This document shows positions 17,745 through 27,101 of a stretch of DNA of 64,000 nt, piece after piece. The stretch spans positions 1 through 64,000 of the forward strand of contig NZ_NCSM01000076.1 of NCBI RefSeq assembly GCF_002224125.1. The letters are read 5' to 3'. The stretch's first letter is position 1. Each line of letters starts with the position of its first letter. The position numbers were made by a program, and so were the translations under genes. The stretch comes from Streptomyces sp. NBS 14/10 (GTDB lineage Bacteria; Actinomycetota; Actinomycetes; Streptomycetales; Streptomycetaceae). The notes below the pieces were generated by a model. That model saw only the letters and a list, made by a program, of their open reading frames with translations. It did not search any database and had not been told where the DNA came from.

Positions 17745-20732
17745 CTATCCGACCGGCCGCAGATCGAGCAGCCTGGCCACGGCGTCCGCGGTCTGCGGAT
17801 ACCGGGTCAGCAGCTCGCCCCCCTCCCGCCGCTCGGCTCCGCCGTCGGGTAGCGCGGTGTCCTGCCACTCCGCGTCGTATCCGAGCGATCCGGCCACGGC
17901 CTCACAGGTCGCCGGATGGGCGGCCAGCAGCCGCGCGACCACCCCGCCCTGCGCGGCCTGCGGACCCGGCGCCGCCTTTGATGCCGTCGGCCGTGCCGAC
18001 CACGGCGGCACCCACGCGTCGACCGCGGACAGCGCGGCGGGAAAGGTGCGGCCCGCCTCGCGCACCAGCACCGGCACCAGCTCCCGCGCGCCGTCGCGCA
18101 GCGTCGTGATCAGCTTGGGCAGCCAGGGGAGCAGAACCGAGTCGGGCAGCCGCGCGAACGCCTTGGACAGCTGCTCGACCACGAACGGCGTCAGCGTCGG
18201 CACCGGCTCCAGGGCCTGTACGAACCCGCTCATATAGCGCGGGAACGCCGGGACGACCAGCGGGTTGGCCAGCAGTTCCGCGCAGCGTGAGCGCAGCTCG
18301 GCCGAGGACATCAGGCCGAGCCGCGACCGGGCCGCCCACACCAGCGCGACCTTGTCGGGCGCCTCGGGATGCGACTGCCGCACGGCGAGTTCGAGCTGGG
18401 TGTGGTCGCACCCGAGCGAGAGCGCGAAGCTCTCCATCTCGAACAGGAAGCCCAGCATGGCGGCCACCTGGCGCAGCCCCGTGGCCTCGTCCCCGAAGGC
18501 CGTCGGCAGCAGCGTGCAGTAGTGCGCATAGCCCGCCGTGACGAACCGTTCGCACCAGCGCGGCAGCTCTGGCTCCGCGGCCCGGTAGTGGGCCAGCAAC
18601 CGGCGGATCTGGCGCAGCACCCGGGGTGCGCCGTCCACGGTGCGCTCCGCGGTCAGCAACTCCACGGCCCGCGCCCCGAGCTCGTCGGCGAGCCGTCGGC
18701 TGCCCGGATACCCCAAATAGACGATGGCCTCCTCCACGGCTTCGAGCGCGGTCGCGGCGGTGGCCTCGGGCGCCCATGCGTCGCGGCGCAGCCGCTGCTC
18801 CAGCACCTGCTCGATGGTGACACCCTCGTAGCCGAGCTCGACGAGAGAGCGCTGGTTGCGGCCGATGGCCAGGTCCCAGCTCTCCTGGATCGACCGCTCG
18901 CCCAGCCTGCGGGCGCCCATGATCGGACGGGCCGTGTCCCCCAGCAGTCGGCGCAGGATCCACAGCAGATCGGAGCACGGCTTGAGCTCCGGGTCGGCCT
19001 GCAGATCGAGCAACGCGCGCTGGTTCGTCCGCGCCTGGAGATTGAGCCCGAGCGGCTCCAGACGGTCCAGCACATCGCGGGCCAGCGGCGGAAGCGCGTC
19101 ATAGCCCACCGCGCCGATGCGGTCGCCGCCCAGCAGGATCTCGCACAGCCGGCGCACATCGCGGCGGCCCGGCACGGTGTCCTTCTCGATGCAGGTGACC
19201 GCGGCGTCCTCGAAGTCGTACGGCGTGGGGCGGCCGCGGCCACGCATCCCGGCCAGCAGGATGGACGTCTCGAACACCGCGATGGCGTCGGCCGTACTGG
19301 CGAGATAGCCATTGCGGCGCGCCAGTCCGACGATGTCGACACACCACCCCAGCAGCTCGGCCTCGTCGAGGTCGTCCAGCACCGGCGGGGTGGCCAGGAA
19401 CCCGGACAGCCGGTCCGCGACCCCCTCCGGGGAACCCGGAGCGGAGGCCTGCGCGGAGGCCGGCCGGGCACGCCCGCGCACCGCCCGCTTCTTCCTTCCC
19501 TTCTCGCCCGCCGGGCGGAACGGGGTGACACCGCTGCGCTTCAGCGCCTTGGTCCAGGTCGCCGAGGCGATCGACACCGCCCCCGGAGCCAGTCCGAACT
19601 GCGCCTCGATGGCGGAGTGGCTGGACGGGATGAGCCCGTACATCCAGCGGGTCTCCGTACGGGGGCTGATCTCGTACGGCTCGCCCTCGGCCGGCAGCCC
19701 GAACTGCTCGACCGGGCTGGCCGCGTGGAAGGCGCCGCATACATACAGGCACCCCGCCGGGTCGGCGCCCGAGGCCGCCAGGTGTTCGCGTATCCGCGTC
19801 CACATATAGCGCTCGCGGTCCTCGTCCTGAGCGTTGCGCGCGTGCCGGTCCGGGCGCAGCCGCCGGAACAGGCTGCCGATCATCACCATGACCTGTCGGT
19901 ATGTGTCGTAGTCCGCGCCGACCAGGGGCTGCTCCACATACTGGTCCCACCACTCGGACCAGTGGCGGACCTTGCCGTGGTGGAGCAGATGCGCCTCCAA
20001 CTCGGCGAAGCGGGGCCGCAGATCGCCGATCTCGATGCCGACCGCGTCGCCGTGCAGGGCGGCCTCGTCGTGGCGGGCAGTGTCGTTTTCGGCACCGTCC
20101 GCACTGTCGCCCGCCGCGGCCGGTGCCTCCGCGGGCTCGGCGGGCTCCCGCGGCGTCCACTGGAAGACATGGTCCGTGGAGCGGTCGACCAGGATCAGCT
20201 CCACGTCCGGGCTGTCCAGGGCGTAGGCGATGGCCTGGTACTCGGCCGAGGCCTCGGTGATGGGCGCCACCACGCTGAGCGGCGCCCAGTCGGGCGGAAA
20301 GCCGTCGATGTCGGTCGCGAACGCCTGCAACGCCACGGGGAGGCGGCAGTTGCGCAGCTCGTCGAGGAGCGGCCGTAGATCCTCGCACAGCTCCAGATAG
20401 ATGACCTTGGGCTGCTTCTCCCGCAACCGCCGCACCATGGCCAGCGCCGAGGCCGGTGAGTGATGGCACACCGGGAAGATCTCGAGCTCTTCGCGCAGCG
20501 CCCGGTCGACGTCGTCGACCATGCCCGACAGGATGCCGGGGACGGCGCCGGCACCGCCGGCGAAGGTGGCCGCGGCGTCGCGCAGCTGCTCACGGAGCGC
20601 ACCGAAGGGATGCGATCCGCCCAACGAACCCGACCCGCCCGACGTGCTCGGCGGAACCGACTGACTCGGCCTGCCCGGCGCGCTCGCGGGGCTCTGGGGG
20701 CTCTGGGGGCTCTGGGGGCTGACCGTCGTCAT
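17745..20732 (-). CDS. DUF5682-like protein (YehM-like) of a MoxR/VWA module
   Basis: A 995-residue protein of unknown biochemical role, last gene of a five-gene coupled operon. A Ser/Pro-rich N-terminus (about 1-40) contains an SPQ repeat. The first domain (about 70-370) has FPVCHHSPAS, then LELCEDLRP and YVCGAFHAASP. This His-His / Glu / Gly-x-x-His pattern recalls the EreA/ChaN/TraB type hydrolase fold (inference). A basic linker (KGRKKRAVRGRARP) leads to a long helical C-terminal part (about 430-995). The start at 20732 overlaps the MoxR stop by four bases. Similar proteins occur with MoxR ATPases and VWA proteins in many bacteria, including E. coli YehM as I recall; no function is established. 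Confidence 0.85.
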   Translation of the reverse strand: MTTVSPQSPQSPQSPASAPGRPSQSVPPSTSGGSGSLGGSHPFGALREQLRDAAATFAGGAGAVPGILSGMVDDVDRALREELEIFPVCHHSPASALAMVRRLREKQPKVIYLELCEDLRPLLDELRNCRLPVALQAFATDIDGFPPDWAPLSVVAPITEASAEYQAIAYALDSPDVELILVDRSTDHVFQWTPREPAEPAEAPAAAGDSADGAENDTARHDEAALHGDAVGIEIGDLRPRFAELEAHLLHHGKVRHWSEWWDQYVEQPLVGADYDTYRQVMVMIGSLFRRLRPDRHARNAQDEDRERYMWTRIREHLAASGADPAGCLYVCGAFHAASPVEQFGLPAEGEPYEISPRTETRWMYGLIPSSHSAIEAQFGLAPGAVSIASATWTKALKRSGVTPFRPAGEKGRKKRAVRGRARPASAQASAPGSPEGVADRLSGFLATPPVLDDLDEAELLGWCVDIVGLARRNGYLASTADAIAVFETSILLAGMRGRGRPTPYDFEDAAVTCIEKDTVPGRRDVRRLCEILLGGDRIGAVGYDALPPLARDVLDRLEPLGLNLQARTNQRALLDLQADPELKPCSDLLWILRRLLGDTARPIMGARRLGERSIQESWDLAIGRNQRSLVELGYEGVTIEQVLEQRLRRDAWAPEATAATALEAVEEAIVYLGYPGSRRLADELGARAVELLTAERTVDGAPRVLRQIRRLLAHYRAAEPELPRWCERFVTAGYAHYCTLLPTAFGDEATGLRQVAAMLGFLFEMESFALSLGCDHTQLELAVRQSHPEAPDKVALVWAARSRLGLMSSAELRSRCAELLANPLVVPAFPRYMSGFVQALEPVPTLTPFVVEQLSKAFARLPDSVLLPWLPKLITTLRDGARELVPVLVREAGRTFPAALSAVDAWVPPWSARPTASKAAPGPQAAQGGVVARLLAAHPATCEAVAGSLGYDAEWQDTALPDGGAERREGGELLTRYPQTADAVARLLDLRPVG
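20692..20720. repeat. 9-base coding tandem repeat
   Basis: Three copies of the unit CTCTGGGGG/CTCTGGGGGCT encode the SPQSPQSPQSP stretch near the N-terminus of the DUF5682-like protein. Being a multiple of three, copy-number change would keep the frame. Confidence 0.7.
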
Positions 20733-21847
20733 GACAGGGTCGCGATCGTCTCGCGGCCGCCCTCCAGGAAGTCCTGCCAGGGCCCGCCCTCGTCCTTGCT
20801 GCGCGGCTCCACGACGCCGTGCCAGAACTTGTTCAGAATGGCCAGGTCCTCGGGGCTGCGCCGGGCCAGCGAACTCACCAGCGAACCGGCCAGCGTCCGC
20901 GCGCCGAGGACGCGGTCGCCGAAGAACTGGCTGTGCAGAATGGCGTCCTCGAGCACGCCGATCTGCTCGGCGGTGGACAGCGCCGATTCGAGCTTGTCGT
21001 CGTCGCTGGTGGCCGAGGCCGACGCGGTACGCAGATCGGCGAAGCTCTGCAGCAGGATGTCCAGCAGCGTGGGCGGCACCTCGAGCTCGATCCGGTGCCG
21101 GCGCAGCAGCTCACTGGTGCGGAACCGGACGATCGCCGCTTCGCTGCGCTTGTTCGTCACCACCGGGATGCGGACGAAGTTGAACCGCCGCTTGAGCGCC
21201 GACGACAGATCGTTCACGCCCCGGTCGCGGCTGTTGGCCGTGGCGATGATGGAGAACCCGGGCTGGGCGAAGACGATGTTGTCGTCGTCGAGCTCCGGGA
21301 TGGAGACATACTTCTCGGACAGGATCGAGATCAGCGCGTCCTGCACATCGCTGGTGGACCTGGTCAGCTCCTCGAAGCGGCCGATCACGCCCCGCTCCAT
21401 CGCCGTCATGATCGGCGAGGGGATCATCGATTCCCGGGACTGTCCCTTGGCGATCACCATCGAGACGTTCCACGAGTACTTGATGTGGTCCTCGGTGGTG
21501 CCCGCGGTGCCCTGGACGACCAGGGTCGAGTTACGGCAGATGGCGGCCGAGAGCAGCTCGGCGAGCCAGCTCTTGCCGGTGCCCGGGTCGCCGATCAGCA
21601 GCAGTCCCCGGTCCGAGGCGAGCGTCACGATGCTGCGCTCGACAAAGCTGCGGTCGCCGAACCACTTCTGCGGGATCTGCCGGTCGAGCCCGTCGGAGGG
21701 TTCGGACCCGAGGACGAACAGCCGGATCATCCGGGGGCTGAGCCGCCAGGAGAACGGCTTGGGGCCGTCGTCGATCGACTCCAGCCAGTCGAGCTCTTCG
21801 GCGTACTTCACCTCGGCCGGCGCGCGCAGCATGTTGTTGTCGTTCAT
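20729..21847 (-). CDS. MoxR-family AAA+ ATPase (YehL-like)
   Basis: A 372-residue AAA+ ATPase. Walker A is GDPGTGKS (about 86-93), Walker B with catalytic acids is FEEL (about 158-161), and the sensor 1 segment is ATANSRDRG (about 202-210). MoxR ATPases act as chaperone-like machines that usually work with a VWA-domain protein, here the gene directly upstream. The start at 21847 follows AGGAGA; a longer frame up to 22075 runs into the VWA gene and lacks a ribosome site. It is translationally coupled to the DUF5682-like gene by an ATGA overlap. The role is probably remodelling or activation of a partner complex (family knowledge); target unknown. Confidence 0.92.
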   Translation of the reverse strand: MNDNNMLRAPAEVKYAEELDWLESIDDGPKPFSWRLSPRMIRLFVLGSEPSDGLDRQIPQKWFGDRSFVERSIVTLASDRGLLLIGDPGTGKSWLAELLSAAICRNSTLVVQGTAGTTEDHIKYSWNVSMVIAKGQSRESMIPSPIMTAMERGVIGRFEELTRSTSDVQDALISILSEKYVSIPELDDDNIVFAQPGFSIIATANSRDRGVNDLSSALKRRFNFVRIPVVTNKRSEAAIVRFRTSELLRRHRIELEVPPTLLDILLQSFADLRTASASATSDDDKLESALSTAEQIGVLEDAILHSQFFGDRVLGARTLAGSLVSSLARRSPEDLAILNKFWHGVVEPRSKDEGGPWQDFLEGGRETIATLS

Positions 21848-21858
21848 TCGTCGGTCTC

Positions 21859-23250
21859 CTAGGCGAGGAAGTTCTTGAGCTCGAACACGAGCTTGCGGAT
21901 ATGTCCGGAGATCACGGGCGCGCCGAGATCCTTGAGGCGTTCGCGGAACCAGGGGTCCACGCTCTGCCGCCCCGAGCTGTTCACCGAGCCGACCGGGATC
22001 AGCTTCACCCCGGAGCGCCGCACGGCCTCGAAGTCGGTCATCAGCGCCCGGTTGTCGTAGAAGTCGGAGATCCACACCAGCACGGTGTTACGGGGATCGG
22101 TGATCTTCGGCCGGGCCAGGGCGATAGCGGCGGTGCCGTCGGTACCACCCCCGAGCCTGGTGCGCAGCAGCACCTCGAACGGGTCGTTCACCCAAGGGGT
22201 CAGATCCAGCGCCCGGGTGTCGTAGGCGACGAGATGGACATCCACCTTGGGCAACCCCGCGAATATGGAAGCGAGGATGGTGCAGTTCACCATCGAGTCG
22301 ACCATCGACCCCGACTGGTCGACGACCACGATCATCCTGGCGGGCGTGGTCCGCTTGGCGGTGTGGCGGTAGAACAGCTTGTCCACATAGAGCCGTTCGC
22401 TCTCCGGGTCCCAGTTGGTGAGGTTCTTCCAGATGGTGCGATCCAGGTCGAGGTTGCGGAAGGTGCGCTTCGGCGGCACCGACCGGTCGATGGTGCCCAC
22501 GCTGGTCTGCTGCACCTGGGTGCGCAGCACCTCCGCGACCTCGTCGACGTAGCGGCGGATCAGCGCCTTCGCGTTGGCGAGCGCGACGCCCGAGAGATTG
22601 TCCTTGTCCCGGAGCAGCTGCTCGATGAGCGACATGCTGGGCGTGAGCGCTCTGGCCAGCGCGGAATCGGCCAGTACCTCGCGCAGCCGCATACGCCGCA
22701 CCAGCTCGCCCTCCAGGGCGGACAGGGTGCCGCTCAGCTCCTCCGCGCCCTCGGTGCCCAGTGCCTGCTTGCACCAGCCCGCGTCCCGCTGCCAGTCCGC
22801 CAGCTGCTTGGCCGTCACATCGCCCGCTCCCGTGTTGAACACATTGAGCAGGAGCTTGGACACCAGGGCGGCCCGGCGCACCTGTTCCCCGGAGTCCTCC
22901 GGAGCGGCGCCATCCCCGCCCGACGAAACCTGGTCGCCGTCCGAGGGCGCCATCAGGCCCTGGAACTCGGTCTCCAGGTCGGGGAAGCGCTGGACGAGGC
23001 TGTCCACCGACACAGCCGGGTCCAGCAGCGCGGGCGGCAGCCCGAGGTCGTCGACGATGGCCACGCTCGCGGCCTCCAGCGCGGGCTGCTCCTCGGGGTC
23101 GAACAGCCGGGCCAGCAGCCGCCAGTACAGCACCTGCCGCCGGTTCTCGTCGGCGCCGCCGACCGATGTGTCATGCGCGGCGTCGTACGGGGTGTCGTGT
23201 GCGGCGTCGTACGGCGTCGCGGGCGTGGTCTCATGCGTGATGTCGGTCAT
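21859..23250 (-). CDS. VWA domain protein with intact MIDAS (YehP-like)
   Basis: A 463-residue protein. The N-terminal 260 residues are helical and of unknown fold. The C-terminal von Willebrand factor A domain (about 303-463) has a complete metal-ion adhesion site: DQSGSM (311-316), Thr370 in GGGTDG and Asp396 in ISDFYD. VWA proteins paired with MoxR ATPases typically act as substrate adaptors. The extreme N-terminus contains a perfect duplication of TPYDAAHD. The stop lies 11 bases before the MoxR start, and its own start overlaps the upstream gene by four bases, so this is one translational unit. Confidence 0.92.
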   Translation of the reverse strand: MTDITHETTPATPYDAAHDTPYDAAHDTSVGGADENRRQVLYWRLLARLFDPEEQPALEAASVAIVDDLGLPPALLDPAVSVDSLVQRFPDLETEFQGLMAPSDGDQVSSGGDGAAPEDSGEQVRRAALVSKLLLNVFNTGAGDVTAKQLADWQRDAGWCKQALGTEGAEELSGTLSALEGELVRRMRLREVLADSALARALTPSMSLIEQLLRDKDNLSGVALANAKALIRRYVDEVAEVLRTQVQQTSVGTIDRSVPPKRTFRNLDLDRTIWKNLTNWDPESERLYVDKLFYRHTAKRTTPARMIVVVDQSGSMVDSMVNCTILASIFAGLPKVDVHLVAYDTRALDLTPWVNDPFEVLLRTRLGGGTDGTAAIALARPKITDPRNTVLVWISDFYDNRALMTDFEAVRRSGVKLIPVGSVNSSGRQSVDPWFRERLKDLGAPVISGHIRKLVFELKNFLA

Positions 23251-24650
23251 TTCCGCAGCAGCCGTCCCGCTCGCTCCCGCAGCACGGCGACCGCGTCGCC
23301 CGCTCTGGCCTCGGCCTTGGCGACCTTGGGATCCGTGATCCCCAGCGCCCAGTCGCCGCCGTGCACCTCGACCGGCTTGCGCTTGACCGTCGCCTGGACC
23401 GCCAGGGGCTGCACCATCCAGCGCCCGCCGTCCCGGCGGAGCAGGCCGATACAGGCGGAGGACGCGGCCACCAGCGCGGGCGTCAGCGGCCCGCAGGCGG
23501 GCAGCCGGTCCAGGTCGAGCGGGAGGGTCCGCCCGTCCAGCTCCAGCGCGCCGCCGTCCGTGGTGTACCCCTCCAGCAGCACCGGTTCGGCGATGCGCAC
23601 CGGATGGCGCTCCAGCGGCGGGACCGGCGGCGCGAGCGCGCCGGCGAGCTGGATCCGGGCGGTGGCGAAGGGGTCCGCGGGCTCGCCCGCGGTGGCCCGG
23701 TCGTCATGCCACACCAGGTCGCCACCGGCCAGCAGCGGCAGATCGGCGATCTCCAGGGAGCGTCGCTCCGCCAGCGCGGTCAACAGCGTGGGATGGCCGT
23801 GCAGCAGCCGCCACAGAGCCGGGCCGACGATCGTGTCGACCTTCGCCGCGACCACGCTCGTACGCACCAGGCGCGCCGGTGCGCCGTCGGCGGGCTCCAG
23901 GACCGCGTGGACCTGTGCCTGCACGGCGGTGCCGTGCTCGTGTACGTCCACGCCGAGGAGCAGCAGCCGCCCCGACACCGACTCGACCGGCGGGGCCGCG
24001 CCGGGCAGATTCGTGACGTCGCCCTCCCACGACAGCGTCATGGCGCGCGCCCACAGGTCGGCCCAGCGCCGCGCGGGCAGCCGCTCCGCCGTCGCGAGCG
24101 GGGAGGACGCGCGCAGCTCCGCCGCCAGGCCGTCCAGGAGCACCGCCAGACGCCGCAGTTCGGGCTCGGCCAGCAGGGCCTCGATGGTCTGGTCCGCGGC
24201 GGAAATCAGGTCGTGGCCGACGCCACGCCAGCCGGCGATGGCCAGCTCGCGGAGCCATGACCGGGATCCGGCGAGCATGCTCCGCACTTTGGGCGCCGCC
24301 GCGGGCGGTTCTTGCCACGCCTCCCTGGTGCGTCCGAGCGCGGCGTCCAGGTCGGCCAGCCGGGCGTCGTGCACCGCGCCGAAGAGGGCGGTGCGGGCGC
24401 CCGCCAGGGCCGCCAGGTGGTCGTCCGAGACGGAGCCGGCGGCGACCTTCCCGGCTGCCTCGGCCACCGCCGGTCCCAAGGGGGAGGCCGCGACGGCGCC
24501 GGCCAGGGCGGTCAGCGCCGCGGCCCGCTCTTCGCCGAGCCGGGCGAGCCCGTGGACGAGCGTGTCGTCGAAGCCGGCCACCAGGTCGAGGGCTTCCGCG
24601 ACCCCGGGCGGATCGGCGTCGAGCAGTTCGGCCAGTTGCACACCGAGCAT
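23247..24650 (-). CDS. DUF5691-like protein of the MoxR/VWA module
   Basis: A 467-residue, Ala/Leu-rich mostly helical protein without signal peptide or membrane segments. No catalytic motif was recognised. The ATG at 24650 is chosen because it overlaps the stop of the SWIM gene (TGATG) and gives a natural N-terminus (MLGVQLAELLD). A longer frame up to 24944 would overlap that gene almost entirely. It sits between the SWIM-type and VWA genes in the operon. From position and general character I assign it to the DUF5691-type proteins that accompany this module in actinobacteria. E. coli yeh loci have a different protein at this place, so this subunit may be lineage-specific. Confidence 0.75.
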   Translation of the reverse strand: MLGVQLAELLDADPPGVAEALDLVAGFDDTLVHGLARLGEERAAALTALAGAVAASPLGPAVAEAAGKVAAGSVSDDHLAALAGARTALFGAVHDARLADLDAALGRTREAWQEPPAAAPKVRSMLAGSRSWLRELAIAGWRGVGHDLISAADQTIEALLAEPELRRLAVLLDGLAAELRASSPLATAERLPARRWADLWARAMTLSWEGDVTNLPGAAPPVESVSGRLLLLGVDVHEHGTAVQAQVHAVLEPADGAPARLVRTSVVAAKVDTIVGPALWRLLHGHPTLLTALAERRSLEIADLPLLAGGDLVWHDDRATAGEPADPFATARIQLAGALAPPVPPLERHPVRIAEPVLLEGYTTDGGALELDGRTLPLDLDRLPACGPLTPALVAASSACIGLLRRDGGRWMVQPLAVQATVKRKPVEVHGGDWALGITDPKVAKAEARAGDAVAVLRERAGRLLRK

Positions 24651-25165
24651 CAGCGGACCGCCTCCGTGGCCGGGAACCAGTGCAGTTCGGGGACGGGCGC
24701 CGTGGTGTCCGGCAGCTCCAGATAGGCCAGGTGCCGCAGGAAGCGGCTGAACACCACGGCCGCCGGCGCGGACTCGCGCGACCCGGACAGACGGCTCATC
24801 AGGTCCGCGCCCCCGCCGTCCCCGTTTTCGTCGGCTGCCTCGGCGTGCAGATAGCGGGCCACGCGGTCGATTCCGTACTGCAGCACCGCCTCGTCGACCA
24901 GCGCGCGCAGATGTTTGCACGGCCCCCCGTTGGCCCCGCCGCACGGCCGGTTGTTGTTCGTACTACAGCTGTAGTCATGGGTGCGCGCGGCGATCGACGA
25001 GACATACACCCGGGCGATGTCCGAGCCGCTGGACACCACCCCCTGCAAGCGGCCCTCCGCCAGTTCGACGAAGGGAACCTTCGCCAGCTTGCGCGGCCGT
25101 ACGGTGGGAATCACCCGCACCGTACTGCACTGCTCCCACGCGGTCGTTTCCGCGTTCACGACCAT
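24650..25165 (-). CDS. SWIM-type zinc finger protein (YehQ-like)
   Basis: A 171-residue protein, first gene of the five-gene operon. The start at 25165 follows GGCTTGGAGG. The centre (about 85-115) contains YSCSTNNNRPC followed by GGPCKHLRAL, a zinc-finger-like cluster ending in the Cys-x-His of SWIM domains. The usual first CxC is altered to CST and a further Cys sits eight residues on, so it is a variant. SWIM domains bind DNA or proteins. In E. coli the SWIM protein YehQ is encoded beside a MoxR ATPase and a VWA protein. It is probably a recognition subunit of the complex (inference). Confidence 0.8.
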   Translation of the reverse strand: MVVNAETTAWEQCSTVRVIPTVRPRKLAKVPFVELAEGRLQGVVSSGSDIARVYVSSIAARTHDYSCSTNNNRPCGGANGGPCKHLRALVDEAVLQYGIDRVARYLHAEAADENGDGGGADLMSRLSGSRESAPAAVVFSRFLRHLAYLELPDTTAPVPELHWFPATEAVR

Positions 25166-25290
25166 CGACCTCCAAGCCTGGCGCGTGCGCCGAGACGGTT
25201 GCTCACATCCGAAAACAGCATTGCGGATGCCACTGACAATCACGTCTCGGCGCCCGGCGCCAGGCTCTGCTCACCGCGGGGTGAGGGCCG

Positions 25291-26997
25291 TCAGTGCGAC
25301 TCCCGGGCGACGAAGGACCCGCGGGTTCCGGCGAGGAAGTCCAGACCGGCGCCCCGGTCGGCCTGCTCGACATGTGCGCGGTAGATGTGCTCCCATCCGC
25401 TCTCGGCCGGCGGGGCGGCGGCGGTCACCGTCTCGCGTGCGGCGAGTTCTTCGTCCGGCACGTCCAGCCTCAGCACCCGCCGTTCCACGTCCAGCTCGAT
25501 CCAGTCGCCCGTGCGGACCAGGCCCAGCGGCCCGCCCGCCGCGGACTCGGGGGCGATGTGCAGAACGACGGTGCCGAAGGCGGTGCCGCTCATCCGGGCG
25601 TCGCTGATCCGGACCATGTCCCGGACACCGGACTCCAACACCTTGCGGGGCAGTGGCATGTTTCCCACTTCGGGCATGCCCGGGTAGCCGCTGGGGCCGC
25701 AGCCCCGGAGGACCAGCACATCGGACGCCGCCACCTCGAGTTCGAGGTCGTCGATCCGGGCGTGGAAGTCCTCGATGCCGTCGAACACCACGGCGCGGCC
25801 CCGGTGGCGCAGCAATTCCGGTGTCGCGGCGGCCGGTTTGATGACCGCGCCGTCGGGACACAGGTTGCCGCGGAGCACGGCGAGCCCGGCCTGGTGCGCG
25901 ATGGGCTCGTCGGCGGTGCGGATGACGGTGAGGTCGGTGCTGGCGCGGCCGGATATCTGATCGGTCAGGGAGCAGCCGGAGACGGTGACGCTCGGCTCCA
26001 GCCGGCCCTCGATCTGGCCGAGCACCGCGTCCAGGCCGCCGGCCCGGTGGAAGTCCTCCATGAGATGGGCCCCGGCGGGTTGCACATCGGCGAGCAGGGG
26101 AATGTCGCGGCCCGCCCGGTCGATGTCCTCCAGGCCGATCTCCACGCCGACCCGGCGGGCGAGGGCCAGCAGATGGACGACGGCGTTGGTGGACCCGCCG
26201 ATGGCGGCCACCGCGCGCACCGCGTTCAGCAGGGCCTCACGGGTCAGCACGGCGCTGGGGCGCAGGTCTTCGGCCACCATTTCGACGATGCGGTTGCCCG
26301 CCGTATGCGACAGCTCCAGCAGCCGGCTGTCCGGCGCCGGGAGCCCGGCGTTTCCCGGCAGTGTCATGCCCAGTGCCTCGGCGACACAGGCCATCGTGGA
26401 CGCGGTGCCCATGGTGTTGCAGTGTCCGCGGCTGCGGATCATCGCCGACTCCGCGCGCCGCAGATCCGAGCGTGGCATCCGCCCGGCGCGCACCTCCTCG
26501 CTCATCTCCCAGACCCCCGTGCCGCACCCCAGCGGGCGCCCCTTCCAGGACCCGTTGAGCATGGGGCCGCCGGTGACCATCAGCGTGGGCAGATCGACCG
26601 ACGCGGCCCCCATGAGCAGCGACGGAACCGTCTTGTCGCAGCCGCCGAGCAGGACGACACCGTCCACCGGATTGGCACGGATGAGCTCCTCGACGACCAT
26701 CGCGGCGAGGTCGCGGAAGAACATCGCGGTCGGGCGCAGCAGGGTCTCGCCCAGCGACGGCACCGGCAGCTCCAGCGGCACACCGCCGGACTCCCACACA
26801 CCGCGCTTCACATGCTCGGCTATCTCACGGAAGTGGCTGTTGCAGGGTGTCAGATCCGACCAGGTGTTGCAGATGACGATCTGCGGTCGGCCGTCGAAGG
26901 CGTGGTCGGGGAGGCCGCGGCGCATCCAGGCGCGGTGGATGAAGGCGTCGCGGGAGTCGCCCGCGTACCACTGCTGCGACCGAGTCGTGCCACTCAT
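25291..26997 (-). CDS. IlvD/Edd family sugar-acid dehydratase
   Basis: A 568-residue iron-sulfur dehydratase of the dihydroxy-acid/6-phosphogluconate dehydratase family. Cluster-ligand cysteines lie in TPCNSH (about residue 52), GGCDKT (about 119) and GHCNTMG (about 192), and the Lys in CDKT is the expected metal-site lysine. The catalytic domain is followed by a swivelling beta domain (about 385-560). True IlvD belongs to branched-chain amino acid synthesis, but this gene diverges from a pentosan-type ABC/GH43 operon and shares its operators. A pentonate dehydratase (L-arabinonate or D-xylonate to the 2-keto-3-deoxy acid) is the more likely role (inference). Confidence 0.85.
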   Translation of the reverse strand: MSGTTRSQQWYAGDSRDAFIHRAWMRRGLPDHAFDGRPQIVICNTWSDLTPCNSHFREIAEHVKRGVWESGGVPLELPVPSLGETLLRPTAMFFRDLAAMVVEELIRANPVDGVVLLGGCDKTVPSLLMGAASVDLPTLMVTGGPMLNGSWKGRPLGCGTGVWEMSEEVRAGRMPRSDLRRAESAMIRSRGHCNTMGTASTMACVAEALGMTLPGNAGLPAPDSRLLELSHTAGNRIVEMVAEDLRPSAVLTREALLNAVRAVAAIGGSTNAVVHLLALARRVGVEIGLEDIDRAGRDIPLLADVQPAGAHLMEDFHRAGGLDAVLGQIEGRLEPSVTVSGCSLTDQISGRASTDLTVIRTADEPIAHQAGLAVLRGNLCPDGAVIKPAAATPELLRHRGRAVVFDGIEDFHARIDDLELEVAASDVLVLRGCGPSGYPGMPEVGNMPLPRKVLESGVRDMVRISDARMSGTAFGTVVLHIAPESAAGGPLGLVRTGDWIELDVERRVLRLDVPDEELAARETVTAAAPPAESGWEHIYRAHVEQADRGAGLDFLAGTRGSFVARESH

Positions 26998-27101
26998 ACG
27001 AACCGTTCCGATCTGTCGACGAAGATCCGTGAAGATCCGGGCGAGTAAGACCTTGCCCGCGTAACCCGCCCGTCATGGCTCGGCGGAGCGCCGACCGGCA
27101 C

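Noticed and set aside
18369..20378. 669-codon plus-strand frame opposite the DUF5682-like gene
   Set aside because: No recognisable domain and no ribosome site; the minus strand is coupled to the MoxR operon.
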